Below, in pieces: positions 27,275-35,696 of a DNA stretch of 64,000 nt. Position numbers and translations under genes: made by a program. The notes beneath the pieces were generated by a model. It was not told the origin of the DNA, did no database searches, and was given only the letters and a program-made list of their open reading frames with translations. Source of the DNA: Methylophilus methylotrophus DSM 46235 = ATCC 53528 (GTDB lineage Bacteria > Pseudomonadota > Gammaproteobacteria > Burkholderiales > Methylophilaceae); NCBI RefSeq assembly GCF_000378225.1, contig NZ_KB905144.1, positions 62,001 through 126,000 of the forward strand, written 5' to 3'. Positions within the stretch are counted from its first letter, which is position 1; the number at the start of each line of letters is the position of its first letter.

Positions 27275-28633
27275 ATGAGCATCTTTATATTTTCTACGAT
27301 GATTATCAGTATTATTTACTTAATCGTCCTTGGTTCTTGGCACAGTATTGAAGGCCCTTTTTTAGCACACTTCGCCATTCTGGTGACAATCACCATCGCT
27401 ATTTTCTCAGCGGCGCTTGTTTTTATTATTCAACCCCTGTTTACTAAATCAAACTCCAACAAAAAGAGTGAGTTTACACAACAACTTTCTTGGCTGAGAG
27501 AGACTTCTAATGCCTTATCCTCCCCTGCCGTACTGCTGGATGGCCTAATTGTTAAGTTTGCCAACACTCCCTTCTTGCGTACACTCGGTTTAGTCGGACT
27601 TGAAGACCAGATCAAGGGTATGCCATTTACAAACATCATTCATCCAGCGGATCACCAGATATTCGCTGAATTGAATGCTGAAGCCGCGACGGGAACCTCT
27701 AACAATGAGTCCACCAACATTCGTCTAATTTCACTTGACGGCTCAGCTATTCCATCAAATGTCAGCCTCACTAAAATGCGCGAGGACAGGGACGCAAATC
27801 TGACACTATTTCAATTTACACCGCTTTCCGCTGAACATACACTCAGCAGCGAATTTGACCATCAGTTTAACTATCACTTCATTATCGACAAACTTGAGCA
27901 GATTGTTTTCCAGCTCAACTTTGAAGGGAAAATTATCTTTCTCAATCCCGCTTGGGAAAGCTTTCTTGAGTACGCGATCAAAGACAGTCTGAACAAAGCT
28001 ATTTCTGACTTTGCACATCCAGAAGACAAGCTAATGGTTGAGTCCAGACTTGAATCCGTTGCCTACGGCAGAAAGCCAAGCTTCACGATAGATTTGCGTT
28101 TGATCTCCCTCCAAGGAGAATCTAACTGGTTCCGTTTAAGGGCCAGGTCCTCCTCCAACATTTCCGGAGAGAGAACCAGTGTTATTGGCACCATCACTAA
28201 TATTCAGGATATCAAGGATGCTGAAGCGCAACATTCAGCAAACCGCCGTGCTGCAAATGCCCTGCTCAGTCATATTCCTGGAATGATTTATCGTTGCAGA
28301 CATGACAGATCATGGACATTTGAGTATGTCAGCGAAGGCTGTATTGATATTACCGGTTACGATTCGCTGGATTTACTGCACGACCCAAGTCTGACCTACA
28401 ATCTGATTATCCATCCAACCGATAGAGCCGCAGTATGGAAGTCGATTAATCAGCAAATCGCCGAAAATGAAACCTTCAACATCATCTACAGGATCATTAC
28501 CAGAAAGGGCGAAACAAAACTTGTCCAAGAGATTGGACGGGGTGTGTTCTCAAGTACCGGTGAGCTATTGGCGCTGGAAGGATTCATCACAGCAGCACCT
28601 GACAAACCACACTATGTTTCAACGCTATCCTGA
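27275..28633 (+). CDS. Membrane protein with multiple PAS domains, no output domain
   Basis: A 452-residue protein: two N-terminal membrane helices (MSIFIFSTMIISIIYLIVLG and an ~20-residue segment around 32-52), then about three PAS domains (~70-170, ~200-310 and ~320-440; for example SWFRLRA-like WFRLRARSSSNISGERTSVI with IGTITNIQDIKDAEAQ, and PGMIYRCRHDRSWTFEYVSE). No GGDEF, EAL, kinase or HTH follows. It is transcribed divergently from the histidine kinase, 26 bases away. It could feed a signal to that kinase or be the remnant of a larger PAS protein. Confidence 0.8.
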   Translation: MSIFIFSTMIISIIYLIVLGSWHSIEGPFLAHFAILVTITIAIFSAALVFIIQPLFTKSNSNKKSEFTQQLSWLRETSNALSSPAVLLDGLIVKFANTPFLRTLGLVGLEDQIKGMPFTNIIHPADHQIFAELNAEAATGTSNNESTNIRLISLDGSAIPSNVSLTKMREDRDANLTLFQFTPLSAEHTLSSEFDHQFNYHFIIDKLEQIVFQLNFEGKIIFLNPAWESFLEYAIKDSLNKAISDFAHPEDKLMVESRLESVAYGRKPSFTIDLRLISLQGESNWFRLRARSSSNISGERTSVIGTITNIQDIKDAEAQHSANRRAANALLSHIPGMIYRCRHDRSWTFEYVSEGCIDITGYDSLDLLHDPSLTYNLIIHPTDRAAVWKSINQQIAENETFNIIYRIITRKGETKLVQEIGRGVFSSTGELLALEGFITAAPDKPHYVSTLS

Positions 28634-29181
28634 TCATGCAGCCGACTTGAGCAGCTGCTTCATCGACTTTCGCTGCGCACCACATTTGTCGTATTCCAAT
28701 ACTCGACACCCGTTTGCAGTCAACCTAATTTAAGCTAATAACTAGAAAAGTAGCCCTTAGCTTAATTCATGCCGATGTCCCCATAACTCGCCTTGTCGGA
28801 GAGGTTCGGGAGGCAATGAATATTGCCTCCCTTACAAGTCCATTCTCGTTTGTACTGTCACTTGAGAGAGGTAAAGTACAGTGAACTTGTGCTTTCATTT
28901 TCATGCTTAAGGCGGTATGAAACAATTATTATTTGGGATTACTCCTTTAAGAGTATTGACTACATTAAAGGCAAGTAGAGTCAGGGATGGTCACAAGCTT
29001 ACTTCGCTCGATATGTCAAAGAGTGACAGGCATCCACCAATCAAAATTGAATGAACACCTGTCACTAAGACAAGACACGACAGAGAGGGTCGGACAACAG
29101 CCATACAAGCGTTGACTGAAGTGTAACGTCTTAACGACCTTAAAAAACGCGTTATGGTCAAAAGCTTTACAAAATGAAGCC
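28634..29181. other. Intergenic stretch with stem-loop and orphan TAC palindrome
   Basis: No gene that I can support. It holds an inverted repeat GGGAGGCAAT (28808-28817) and ATTGCCTCCC (28822-28831), perhaps ending the PAS gene though it lacks a T-run. TACTCCTTTAAGAGTA at 28940-28955 is one of the best NarL-type dyads in the window, yet no gene starts nearby on either strand. It lies downstream of the small exported protein of the dmm operon. Confidence 0.5.
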
Positions 29182-29442
29182 TTAGTAACTACGCTTGGAA
29201 ATTGCGTGCAGTTTGGAGGCGTTCTGAGACTGAAGCTCATAGCCTCTGAGGGCCGCATCTTTAAGAGCTGCATCTGTCCCAACACTTGCAGGTCTAGGTT
29301 GTTGATAAGGCCGCTTGCTCAAATTTTGCATCTGTGGGGAATCTATAGCATATTTTATAAAAACGCGATCAGACGCAATTGCCTGAGACATATAACCCAA
29401 AGCCATCATTGATGACACGATCACAAAATGTGTTTTCATCAT
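29182..29442 (-). CDS. Small exported protein, dmm operon
   Basis: An 86-residue protein with a signal peptide (MMKTHFVIVSSMMALGYMSQ, cleavage near AIAS) and a short hydrophilic mature part ending LHAISKRSY. The start has AGGAAG upstream. It lies 35 bases after the stop of the haem N-demethylase on the same strand, with no promoter space, so it is probably the last gene of that operon. I do not recognise it; the mature part has no cysteines. Confidence 0.6.
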   Translation of the reverse strand: MMKTHFVIVSSMMALGYMSQAIASDRVFIKYAIDSPQMQNLSKRPYQQPRPASVGTDAALKDAALRGYELQSQNASKLHAISKRSY

Positions 29443-29477
29443 TTTCTTCCTAGATTGTTGTTTCTTGTTACGAAAAC

Positions 29478-30518
29478 TTATTCTGGATGGGCACCATATT
29501 CCAACACCTCACCATCGTCGAACTGAGCAAGCCAGTCGATCACATAACGGTGATAGGTAGTCATGCCTTTGTATTCAATCAAATCCGGATGAAGATCTTT
29601 CTGCACTCGGTGCAGACGCTTAGCCCATCTTGGATAAGTCGCGATATCTTTAAGGCTGGCCAGGTAACATCTAATACCGAATACGATGGCATTGCTGCGA
29701 GGCAGCCTAAACAGGGTCTGCAATTCAACACGCAGGTTTACCAAATCGCCAACAGTTTCATCATTAACCTTTTTACGGTCGATCGCCCACAGCGGATAGT
29801 TCTCTGGAGAGGTATCCAGTCTTGGATTGATAGTCATCGTCCAGTTCAGTCTACGTACTGGATTTGCTACCTGTAAATTCAGCAGGTATTTCAAGGCCCT
29901 GTCCAATACTCCAAGCTCAGTGACCTTGGGTACAGGGCCATGCCATTCCTGCCATGACATTCCTGTATTGAATGCCAATGACCAGTCTGCCTGGCTTGTT
30001 ACGATGCCTGCGTCGGCATACAAAGTTCCGTCCCGCTGATCCAACAAGACAAAATCCCCCTGCATTTGTCGTCCCATATATTCAAATGGCTCATACGGCA
30101 GTGTGGTGGCATCACCAAAGGTGAACGTGTCGATGATCTCTAATGGACGATTCTTCCAAGTCCATACATTACCGTTCTTGGTGAGCGTGAAATACTCAGG
30201 ATAATCATTGGCCATGGCCGTCATCGCTAGTTCAAGAAAGTCCCACTGTGCAGTCATCATGTGAGGCAGAGCAGCGTAACGGCCAGGGTCTTGTTCCAGA
30301 GTGACACTCTTGTCGAGGCACTCTGAAACATAATGCTCATCAACATCAAATGTATACTCATAGACGGACCCCTTGGCCCCTTTAGCATGTGGCTCGATAT
30401 TGACCGAATACATGTAATGATCTTCGGAGAAAGGGAAAGGGAAACGTTTGATGGCTTCAGGTGAGTTTTTATAACTATAGTCATCCCGGAATGACTCATC
30501 GTTGAAATTTAATTGCAT
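29478..30518 (-). CDS. dmmC: Haem-dependent oxidative N-demethylase, DUF3445 (dimethylamine monooxygenase subunit)
   Basis: A 346-residue protein of the DUF3445/HODM family, recognised by FPFPFSEDHYMYSVNIEPHA, MQGDFVLLDQRDGTLYAD, MSWQEWHGPVPKVTELGVLD, NWTMTINPRLDTSPENYPLW and RLHRVQKDLHPDLIEYKGMT. This family carries a haem and oxidatively removes a methyl group from dimethylamine, giving methylamine and formaldehyde. It follows a VanB-type reductase and a DmmA-like subunit in the same order as in described dmmABC operons. The subunit letter is from that order. The amine released would go to MauAB. Confidence 0.85.
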   Translation of the reverse strand: MQLNFNDESFRDDYSYKNSPEAIKRFPFPFSEDHYMYSVNIEPHAKGAKGSVYEYTFDVDEHYVSECLDKSVTLEQDPGRYAALPHMMTAQWDFLELAMTAMANDYPEYFTLTKNGNVWTWKNRPLEIIDTFTFGDATTLPYEPFEYMGRQMQGDFVLLDQRDGTLYADAGIVTSQADWSLAFNTGMSWQEWHGPVPKVTELGVLDRALKYLLNLQVANPVRRLNWTMTINPRLDTSPENYPLWAIDRKKVNDETVGDLVNLRVELQTLFRLPRSNAIVFGIRCYLASLKDIATYPRWAKRLHRVQKDLHPDLIEYKGMTTYHRYVIDWLAQFDDGEVLEYGAHPE

Positions 30519-30565
30519 GTTTTTTCGCCTTAATTCTACTTAAAAATAAATGTCGCAAAAGGGGC

Positions 30566-31519
30566 TCAAAGATCCACAACCAAGCGCTTTCCTTTGGTAC
30601 GTGATACACAAGGCATAATGCTTCTACATGATACTTTTTCCGAGTCAGACAAATAGTGATCATGGTGCTGGATACCGCCGTCCGTTTCGAGAACAGTCAG
30701 CTCACATCGGCCACAGACTCCCCCGCGACATAGCGAATCCGCGGCGACACCCGCTTCTTCAATTGCCTCCAGCATGCTCATTTCCGCTGGCACTTCAACC
30801 TCTATGCCAGACCTGGCCAGTTGAACCTTGAACGGCTCACCGACAGGAGGAGCAGAGAACTCTTCGTGATGAATATTGTTTTCAGGCCAGCCCAGGTTTC
30901 TTGCAGTTTCCAACACGGCAACAACCATTGGAGAAGGCCCACACACATACACGTGTGTCCCCAACGGCTGATGTCTTAGCAACTCAGTCAGATCAATACG
31001 CTCGTTCTGGCTGTCTGCATAACAATACAGTTTGCCTTCACACTTTTCTTCCAATTCATTGACGAAAGCCGCCTGCTCATAAGAACGAAAGGCATAATGC
31101 AGCTCATAGTCAGCATCGACGGCTTTGAGGTCCTCGATTTGTGACATGAAAGGGGTAATTCCAATACCCCCTGCAATCAGAATATGCTTATGTGCCAGTT
31201 TGGAAAGTGAGAAAAGATTCACCGGGTGCGTAATTTTCAAACGCATACCTACCTGCACACGCTCGTGCATGAACACAGAACCGCCGCGCGAGCTTTCCTG
31301 GCGCCGGACAGAAATATGATAGGCTCTGGTATCTGAGGGAGATCCCATCAAAGAATAGGGATTTCTGTATGTTCTCCCCTCAGCATCCATCGTCACTACA
31401 ATATGGCTGCCACCAGAAAAAGGGGGCAGATCTGCACCATCCTCACTTTCCAGCCGGAAGTGTTTGATTAAAGGGGTAACTTCTTCAACGGCAGCTACCT
31501 TTACGTTGATTGTACTCAT
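30566..31519 (-). CDS. dmmB: PDR/VanB-family reductase (dimethylamine monooxygenase reductase)
   Basis: A 317-residue reductase. It has a flavin domain (GGSHIVVTMDAEGRTYRNPY with SLMG), an NAD(P) domain (HILIAGGIGITPFMSQIEDL and THVYVCGPSPMVVAVL) and a C-terminal plant-type [2Fe-2S] domain with SLCRGGVCGRCELTV and a late cysteine (KVSCRSIMPCVSR). The order flavin-NAD-ferredoxin is that of phthalate dioxygenase reductases. It overlaps dmmA by four bases (ATGA). It passes electrons from NAD(P)H to the haem subunit. Confidence 0.88.
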   Translation of the reverse strand: MSTINVKVAAVEEVTPLIKHFRLESEDGADLPPFSGGSHIVVTMDAEGRTYRNPYSLMGSPSDTRAYHISVRRQESSRGGSVFMHERVQVGMRLKITHPVNLFSLSKLAHKHILIAGGIGITPFMSQIEDLKAVDADYELHYAFRSYEQAAFVNELEEKCEGKLYCYADSQNERIDLTELLRHQPLGTHVYVCGPSPMVVAVLETARNLGWPENNIHHEEFSAPPVGEPFKVQLARSGIEVEVPAEMSMLEAIEEAGVAADSLCRGGVCGRCELTVLETDGGIQHHDHYLSDSEKVSCRSIMPCVSRTKGKRLVVDL

Positions 31520-32118
31520 GGATAAATCTCCTCAATCGCAGGCAACTCCCCAGGAGACTCTGCATCAACCATTAATCCCATATACGCACCCAAATTCCTC
31601 GAGAAATGATCGCGTACAAACAGCATGCGCTCGCAACCGTTACAACAAGTAATATTTGTGGTGACATACTTTGTAATCGTTTTGCAATGAACGCAGTAAA
31701 CAGTTCGAGCAAGTGTATCGACTTGCTCTTTCATGATTTCTGATTCTTGAATACCGAAAGGTTTAGCCGCTGCCACAACGTCCCAGATAAACCCCTCAGA
31801 GCCCGCCACATATATGCGCAGTCCCATGGTGGCATCCCTAAGTAACACTTGAAGCTTCTTGAGCAAGTCTTCCTCAAACTTATAAAGATGCAGATCATCC
31901 TGGATAATCGACTTGAGGGTGTCTGAGTAATCCAGCTCAATTTGACCGTACTTGCCGTAAAGTACTGTAACCGGCTGTGTAGGATGCATTTGTTGAAATA
32001 GCTTGAGAACAGCCATACCACCAATCCCGGTGGCAAGCACGAGGTGCGAAGTTGCTTTTTCATGCCACGTTAAAGAGGTATATATAGGCTTACTTTTAAT
32101 CCAATATCCACGTTCCAT
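31516..32118 (-). CDS. dmmA: DmmA-family dimethylamine monooxygenase subunit
   Basis: A 200-residue protein. The N-terminal part resembles an NAD-binding half of a ferredoxin reductase (HLVLATGIGGMAVLKLFQQM and TVLYGKYGQIELDYSD). The C-terminal ~65 residues have two CxxC pairs (CVHCKTITKYVTTNITCCNG and CNGCERMLF), a rubredoxin- or zinc-ribbon-like metal site. It is first in the dmmABC set. A TAC-centred palindrome lies 124 bases upstream. The exact role in the complex is not known from sequence. Confidence 0.82.
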   Translation of the reverse strand: MERGYWIKSKPIYTSLTWHEKATSHLVLATGIGGMAVLKLFQQMHPTQPVTVLYGKYGQIELDYSDTLKSIIQDDLHLYKFEEDLLKKLQVLLRDATMGLRIYVAGSEGFIWDVVAAAKPFGIQESEIMKEQVDTLARTVYCVHCKTITKYVTTNITCCNGCERMLFVRDHFSRNLGAYMGLMVDAESPGELPAIEEIYP

Positions 32119-32241
32119 ATTGATCTCTTTTTAATTAAAATTGATCGAATCGCCAGCGCCGAATAACCCAATCACCGCTGGCCAATGCATTAAATAGAAG
32201 ACTAAAGTAATCGCCCCTTCAGGAAAATTACCTTGAAGTTG

Positions 32242-32257
32242 TACTTCCTAAGAGGTA
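32242..32257. promoter_or_regulatory. NarL-type palindrome upstream of dmm operon
   Basis: TACTTCCTAAGAGGTA is a 7-2-7 dyad centred on TA, 124 bases upstream of the dmmA start. A weaker half lies at 32229-32243. It sits just in front of the terminator that ends etf transcription. Confidence 0.6.
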
Positions 32258-32271
32258 GACATGTAAAAAAG

Positions 32272-32292
32272 ATGGGCACAGAAAGTGCCCAT
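32272..32292 (-). terminator. Terminator between etf and dmm (distal)
   Basis: ATGGGCAC (32272-32279), five-base loop, GTGCCCAT (32285-32292), followed on the minus strand by CTTTTTT. Second of two related hairpins after etfA. Confidence 0.8.
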
Positions 32293-32447
32293 GTGAAGGA
32301 AGATTGAGTTAGTTTGCTAAATCAATGGCGAATCATTGGACGTTCCTGTCCAGATGACATCCAAATCAAGATCCAAACACAAACCATCATACGCATTTTA
32401 TAAGGGCTTTATAATCACCCAGAAGTGGTACTTCCAAAAGATAAAAA

Positions 32448-32465
32448 TGGGCACCAAGGTGCCCA
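32448..32465 (-). terminator. Terminator of etfA (proximal)
   Basis: TGGGCACC (32448-32455) and GGTGCCCA (32458-32465), then TTTTTAT on the minus strand, 36 bases after the etfA stop. It shares the GGGCAC stem with the distal hairpin. Confidence 0.82.
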
Positions 32466-32501
32466 AAAAGAGAAGCTTCAACGCTTGGATCAAACCTAAG
32501 T

Positions 32502-33467
32502 TTAAGCAGCAAGCTGCGCTTTAAGTTCCTCTTCAATTTCGAAAATATCGGCAACAATGCCGTATTTTGCAATGGTGAAAATAGAGGCTCCAGGATCCGT
32601 ATTCACAGCGACAATCGTAGGTACATGTTTCATACCGGCCATGTGCTGGATTGAACCAGAAATCCCCATGGCAACATACAGCTTGCATGAACCGACGACC
32701 TTGCCTGACTGGCCTACCTGTCTGGATTTTGGTAGCCATCCCGCATCAGCAATCGGACGTGAGCAGCAAAGGGTTGCACCCGCCTGATCTGCCAACTCGC
32801 GGAATTGCTCAACGTTTGCTTCTTCACCAATACCACGGCCAATAGACATAATAAAATCGACAGTGGTGATATCAATATCATTACCACCGCCCACCTCTAT
32901 ATAGTCTTTGTTTTGACTGCGAGACTGTACTGACGGTGCATTCATATTGGTCACCATCGGAGTGCCGGCACCTTCCAATGGCTTGAATACGCTAGGACGG
33001 ATCGTAAGCACAACGGTCGCTTTACCAGGGAAATCCACTTCAACATTGACCTTTTGGTTATAGCCACCACGGGTTGCAACCAGGTCATCTCCTTGATACT
33101 CAACAATATAAACATCAGTGGCAAACCCATAACTGGCTTTGCTTGCTAACGATGATGCATAACCAAGTGAGTCAACAGAATGTGGAAGCAATACAACTGA
33201 CGGATTATGAGCAGCAATCAAAGCAGATACTGAGGCCTCAAAAACATCCGGATCAAAATCGACACATGGTCCTTTGACAACGACAAGTTCATCTACACCA
33301 TTGACGGATAATGCAGGAACAAAAGAGTCAGCCTGACTGCCAATCACCGCGACAACCACTTTATCATCTGCAGTTTTTTTCAGACTATTTGCGGCGCCAA
33401 CCAACTCTAATGATACTGGACGTAGGTCGTTACGGCGATGTTCCGCAATCACCAAAATTTTGCTCAT
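32502..33467 (-). CDS. etfA: Electron-transfer flavoprotein alpha subunit
   Basis: A 321-residue ETF alpha chain, same length as the W3A1 protein. The C-terminal FAD-binding part is SRPIADAGWLPKSRQVGQSG, then VAMGISGSIQHMAGMKHVPT and AVNTDPGASIF. With the beta subunit it accepts single electrons from the 4Fe-4S centre of trimethylamine dehydrogenase. It is two bases after etfB, so coupled. The sequence agrees, as I recall it, nearly throughout with W3A1 ETF, including NKDYxEVGGGNDI. Confidence 0.95.
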   Translation of the reverse strand: MSKILVIAEHRRNDLRPVSLELVGAANSLKKTADDKVVVAVIGSQADSFVPALSVNGVDELVVVKGPCVDFDPDVFEASVSALIAAHNPSVVLLPHSVDSLGYASSLASKASYGFATDVYIVEYQGDDLVATRGGYNQKVNVEVDFPGKATVVLTIRPSVFKPLEGAGTPMVTNMNAPSVQSRSQNKDYIEVGGGNDIDITTVDFIMSIGRGIGEEANVEQFRELADQAGATLCCSRPIADAGWLPKSRQVGQSGKVVGSCKLYVAMGISGSIQHMAGMKHVPTIVAVNTDPGASIFTIAKYGIVADIFEIEEELKAQLAA

Positions 33468-33469
33468 GA

Positions 33470-34264
33470 TTATGCTCCTTTGAATTCGTTAATGATTTGA
33501 ATGATTTTTGCAGCTTGTTCAGAAATAGTGCCTTCAATCATAGTGGCGCGACCTTTTTCTGGGATATACATGCGACGGACTCTGGACATTGATTTGCCTA
33601 CGCCCACATCATTAGCAGAGAGGCCAATCTCTGCCAGAGAAACTTCCTCAATAGGTTTGGTTGCTGCCTGCTTGATGCCTCGCAATGAGGCGTAGCGTGG
33701 CTTGTTAATCCCGAGCTGGATGGTCAACACTGCGGGACAGTTGATTTCAACTTCTTGCAGCATGCCGCCTTCAAGTTCACGGCGAATGACGGCTTTGTTG
33801 TCGCCTGGCTTATATTGCAGGTCGGCGACCACTGCCGCATGCGGCCAATTCAAATAGGAGGCCACAGAAATACCGGTTGACGCATAAGCCTGGTCAGAGG
33901 ATTGCACCCCGGCAAAGACCATATCAGGGGCTTCTTTTTTGATCACCTCTGTCAGAATGCGGCCGATTACAATTGCATCAGATCCTTCTGCAGCGTCATC
34001 CCAAACTCGAATTGCGCGGTCTGCCCCTTTAGCCAGACACTTACGCAGGCTTTCATCTACACGGTCAGGACCCACAGATACAACCACCACCTCAACGTCT
34101 GTATCACTCGATTCCTTGATTTTCATGGCCTCTTCCAACGAGAAATCATCCCATTCATTCAAGTCATACATCATGAAATCTTCATCTACGTCCAAACCAT
34201 CGTCTCGAATTTCAAAATCTTCTTCTAGTGCTGCGGTCTGTTTTACTGCCACTAATATCTTCAT
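33470..34264 (-). CDS. etfB: Electron-transfer flavoprotein beta subunit
   Basis: A 264-residue ETF beta chain starting MKILVAVKQTAALEEDFEIR. The AMP-binding and partner region includes VVSVGPDRVDESLRKCLAKG, AGVQSSDQAYASTGISVASY and PRYASLRGIKQAATKPIEEV. It completes the ETF dimer that links Tmd to the membrane Fe-S oxidoreductase. It lies 16 bases after a leucine-rich-variant protein and two bases before etfA. Confidence 0.95.
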   Translation of the reverse strand: MKILVAVKQTAALEEDFEIRDDGLDVDEDFMMYDLNEWDDFSLEEAMKIKESSDTDVEVVVVSVGPDRVDESLRKCLAKGADRAIRVWDDAAEGSDAIVIGRILTEVIKKEAPDMVFAGVQSSDQAYASTGISVASYLNWPHAAVVADLQYKPGDNKAVIRRELEGGMLQEVEINCPAVLTIQLGINKPRYASLRGIKQAATKPIEEVSLAEIGLSANDVGVGKSMSRVRRMYIPEKGRATMIEGTISEQAAKIIQIINEFKGA

Positions 34265-34280
34265 ACCTTCGTCTCCTTCA

Positions 34281-35693
34281 TTACTTCGTTACTAGAAATG
34301 TATCGGGCATTTTCAGGCAGATGTTTGCTGCCCACCGATATACCGAAAACCTGACCTGGGAATCTGGATCATCTCGTAGACTCCACTTGTCCTGTGCCTG
34401 CAAATGAGGGTTCTGCACGAGCAACATGCGATGCAGGTAGTAGGGATCCTCTAGCAAAGGCAGCAAGGTATTGCGCGTCGCTGACTTATTTAAAATCACA
34501 CCTCTTCTCACATCTGCTTCCGTTGAACGGACCAACCCTTTTAAAATCGTTTGTGGCGTATTTGGATTGTTTGCGACACCACTTAATACATCTACATCTT
34601 TGTCATCCGCCAGCTTGATCAGGATTCTTTGGGATGCATTGGCCTGGTAAGCCACCCCAGATCGCACCCAGGCGTGTTTGTCTTCTGCGAGCATGTTGAG
34701 CAAATGAACTGCGCTCATTGTGTTTCTGGCAACCGCCCTTCTGACATCAGCCACCTCATCTACCGCAAGCTTGTACAACACATCCAGTGACGTCGTCGGG
34801 TTGCGTGCAATTCTTTGCCTCACCCATGGATCAGCGTCGCTGGACAAGGCTTCAATGTGTTCTTCCGACAAATCAATTCGGGAGGCCACTTCCCGCCTCA
34901 CCAATTCGCTTTTATCCCTCAACAAATGACGAAAAATGGCGACCGGCGTTAAGGCATTAGAAGCAACTCCAGCACGCACTCCGGCATCATCACAATCTGC
35001 GTATCGTTGAAGGCTTTCCTTGCTCACACGGCGATTCCGGGCGAGTACACGCATCATCAACACTTCTTCACTGGCCGCCGATTTAGCAATCAAAGAGGCA
35101 GGGCAATGTTCATGTCCAAGAATCGCTGTTTGTGTATAAACATCTGATTTATCAAAAATCCTTGCTAGCAACTCAGCAGAAGCGGATATGTTCTGGGCAA
35201 TATTTTTATGAATTGCCACTGCTATATCGCTACCAGAGACGCGCTCCGATAACGCCGCGAGGACTTTTGAATTGGCTGACGTGTTTTTACTCAGCGCCAA
35301 CAAACATTCAACATCGTTAGAATGAAGTGCAATCCTTTTTAAAACCTCCGTCCCACTATTTAAATGTTGAGCAATGAGTTTGGTTAATCCGGACTTGCCC
35401 TTTTTGCTTGCATCCTCATACAGGTTGGATAAAACGCCGGAAGAAGTGCCTGGATTTTTATCTAGCCGCAACTCAATGGCGTCATCGTGAATACCAGCTA
35501 ATGCCGTGAGTACCGAGGCAGGCGTATGCTCCCAGCGAGCGATCGCTAATGCTGTCCGCCTTGTCCCGCAAATCAGAGCTTCCAATTCGAGTTTTGCAAT
35601 TCCTGTTGCCAGCTCATGCACTGCCGCTGCAATGTAGGGATCTCTCGTTTTGATGGCTAATTGCACCAGCGTATCGGCACTCCCAAACATCAT
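34281..35693 (-). CDS. Variant leucine-rich/HEAT-like repeat protein in the ETF operon
   Basis: A 470-residue all-helical repeat protein. Repeats of ~24 residues recur from about 50 to 440, with patterns such as RRVSKESLQRYADCDDAGVR, DPWVRQRIARNPTTSLDVLY, AWVRSGVAYQANASQRILIK and VLSGVANNPNTPQTILKGL; they resemble the leucine-rich-repeat variant (LRV) family. There is no clear Fe-S cysteine cluster like that of some LRV proteins. It starts four bases after the Fe-S oxidoreductase stop and ends 16 bases before etfB, so it is cotranscribed with the ETF electron chain. A scaffold or assembly role is possible; function unknown. Confidence 0.75.
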   Translation of the reverse strand: MMFGSADTLVQLAIKTRDPYIAAAVHELATGIAKLELEALICGTRRTALAIARWEHTPASVLTALAGIHDDAIELRLDKNPGTSSGVLSNLYEDASKKGKSGLTKLIAQHLNSGTEVLKRIALHSNDVECLLALSKNTSANSKVLAALSERVSGSDIAVAIHKNIAQNISASAELLARIFDKSDVYTQTAILGHEHCPASLIAKSAASEEVLMMRVLARNRRVSKESLQRYADCDDAGVRAGVASNALTPVAIFRHLLRDKSELVRREVASRIDLSEEHIEALSSDADPWVRQRIARNPTTSLDVLYKLAVDEVADVRRAVARNTMSAVHLLNMLAEDKHAWVRSGVAYQANASQRILIKLADDKDVDVLSGVANNPNTPQTILKGLVRSTEADVRRGVILNKSATRNTLLPLLEDPYYLHRMLLVQNPHLQAQDKWSLRDDPDSQVRFSVYRWAANICLKMPDTFLVTK

Positions 35694-35696
35694 TCA

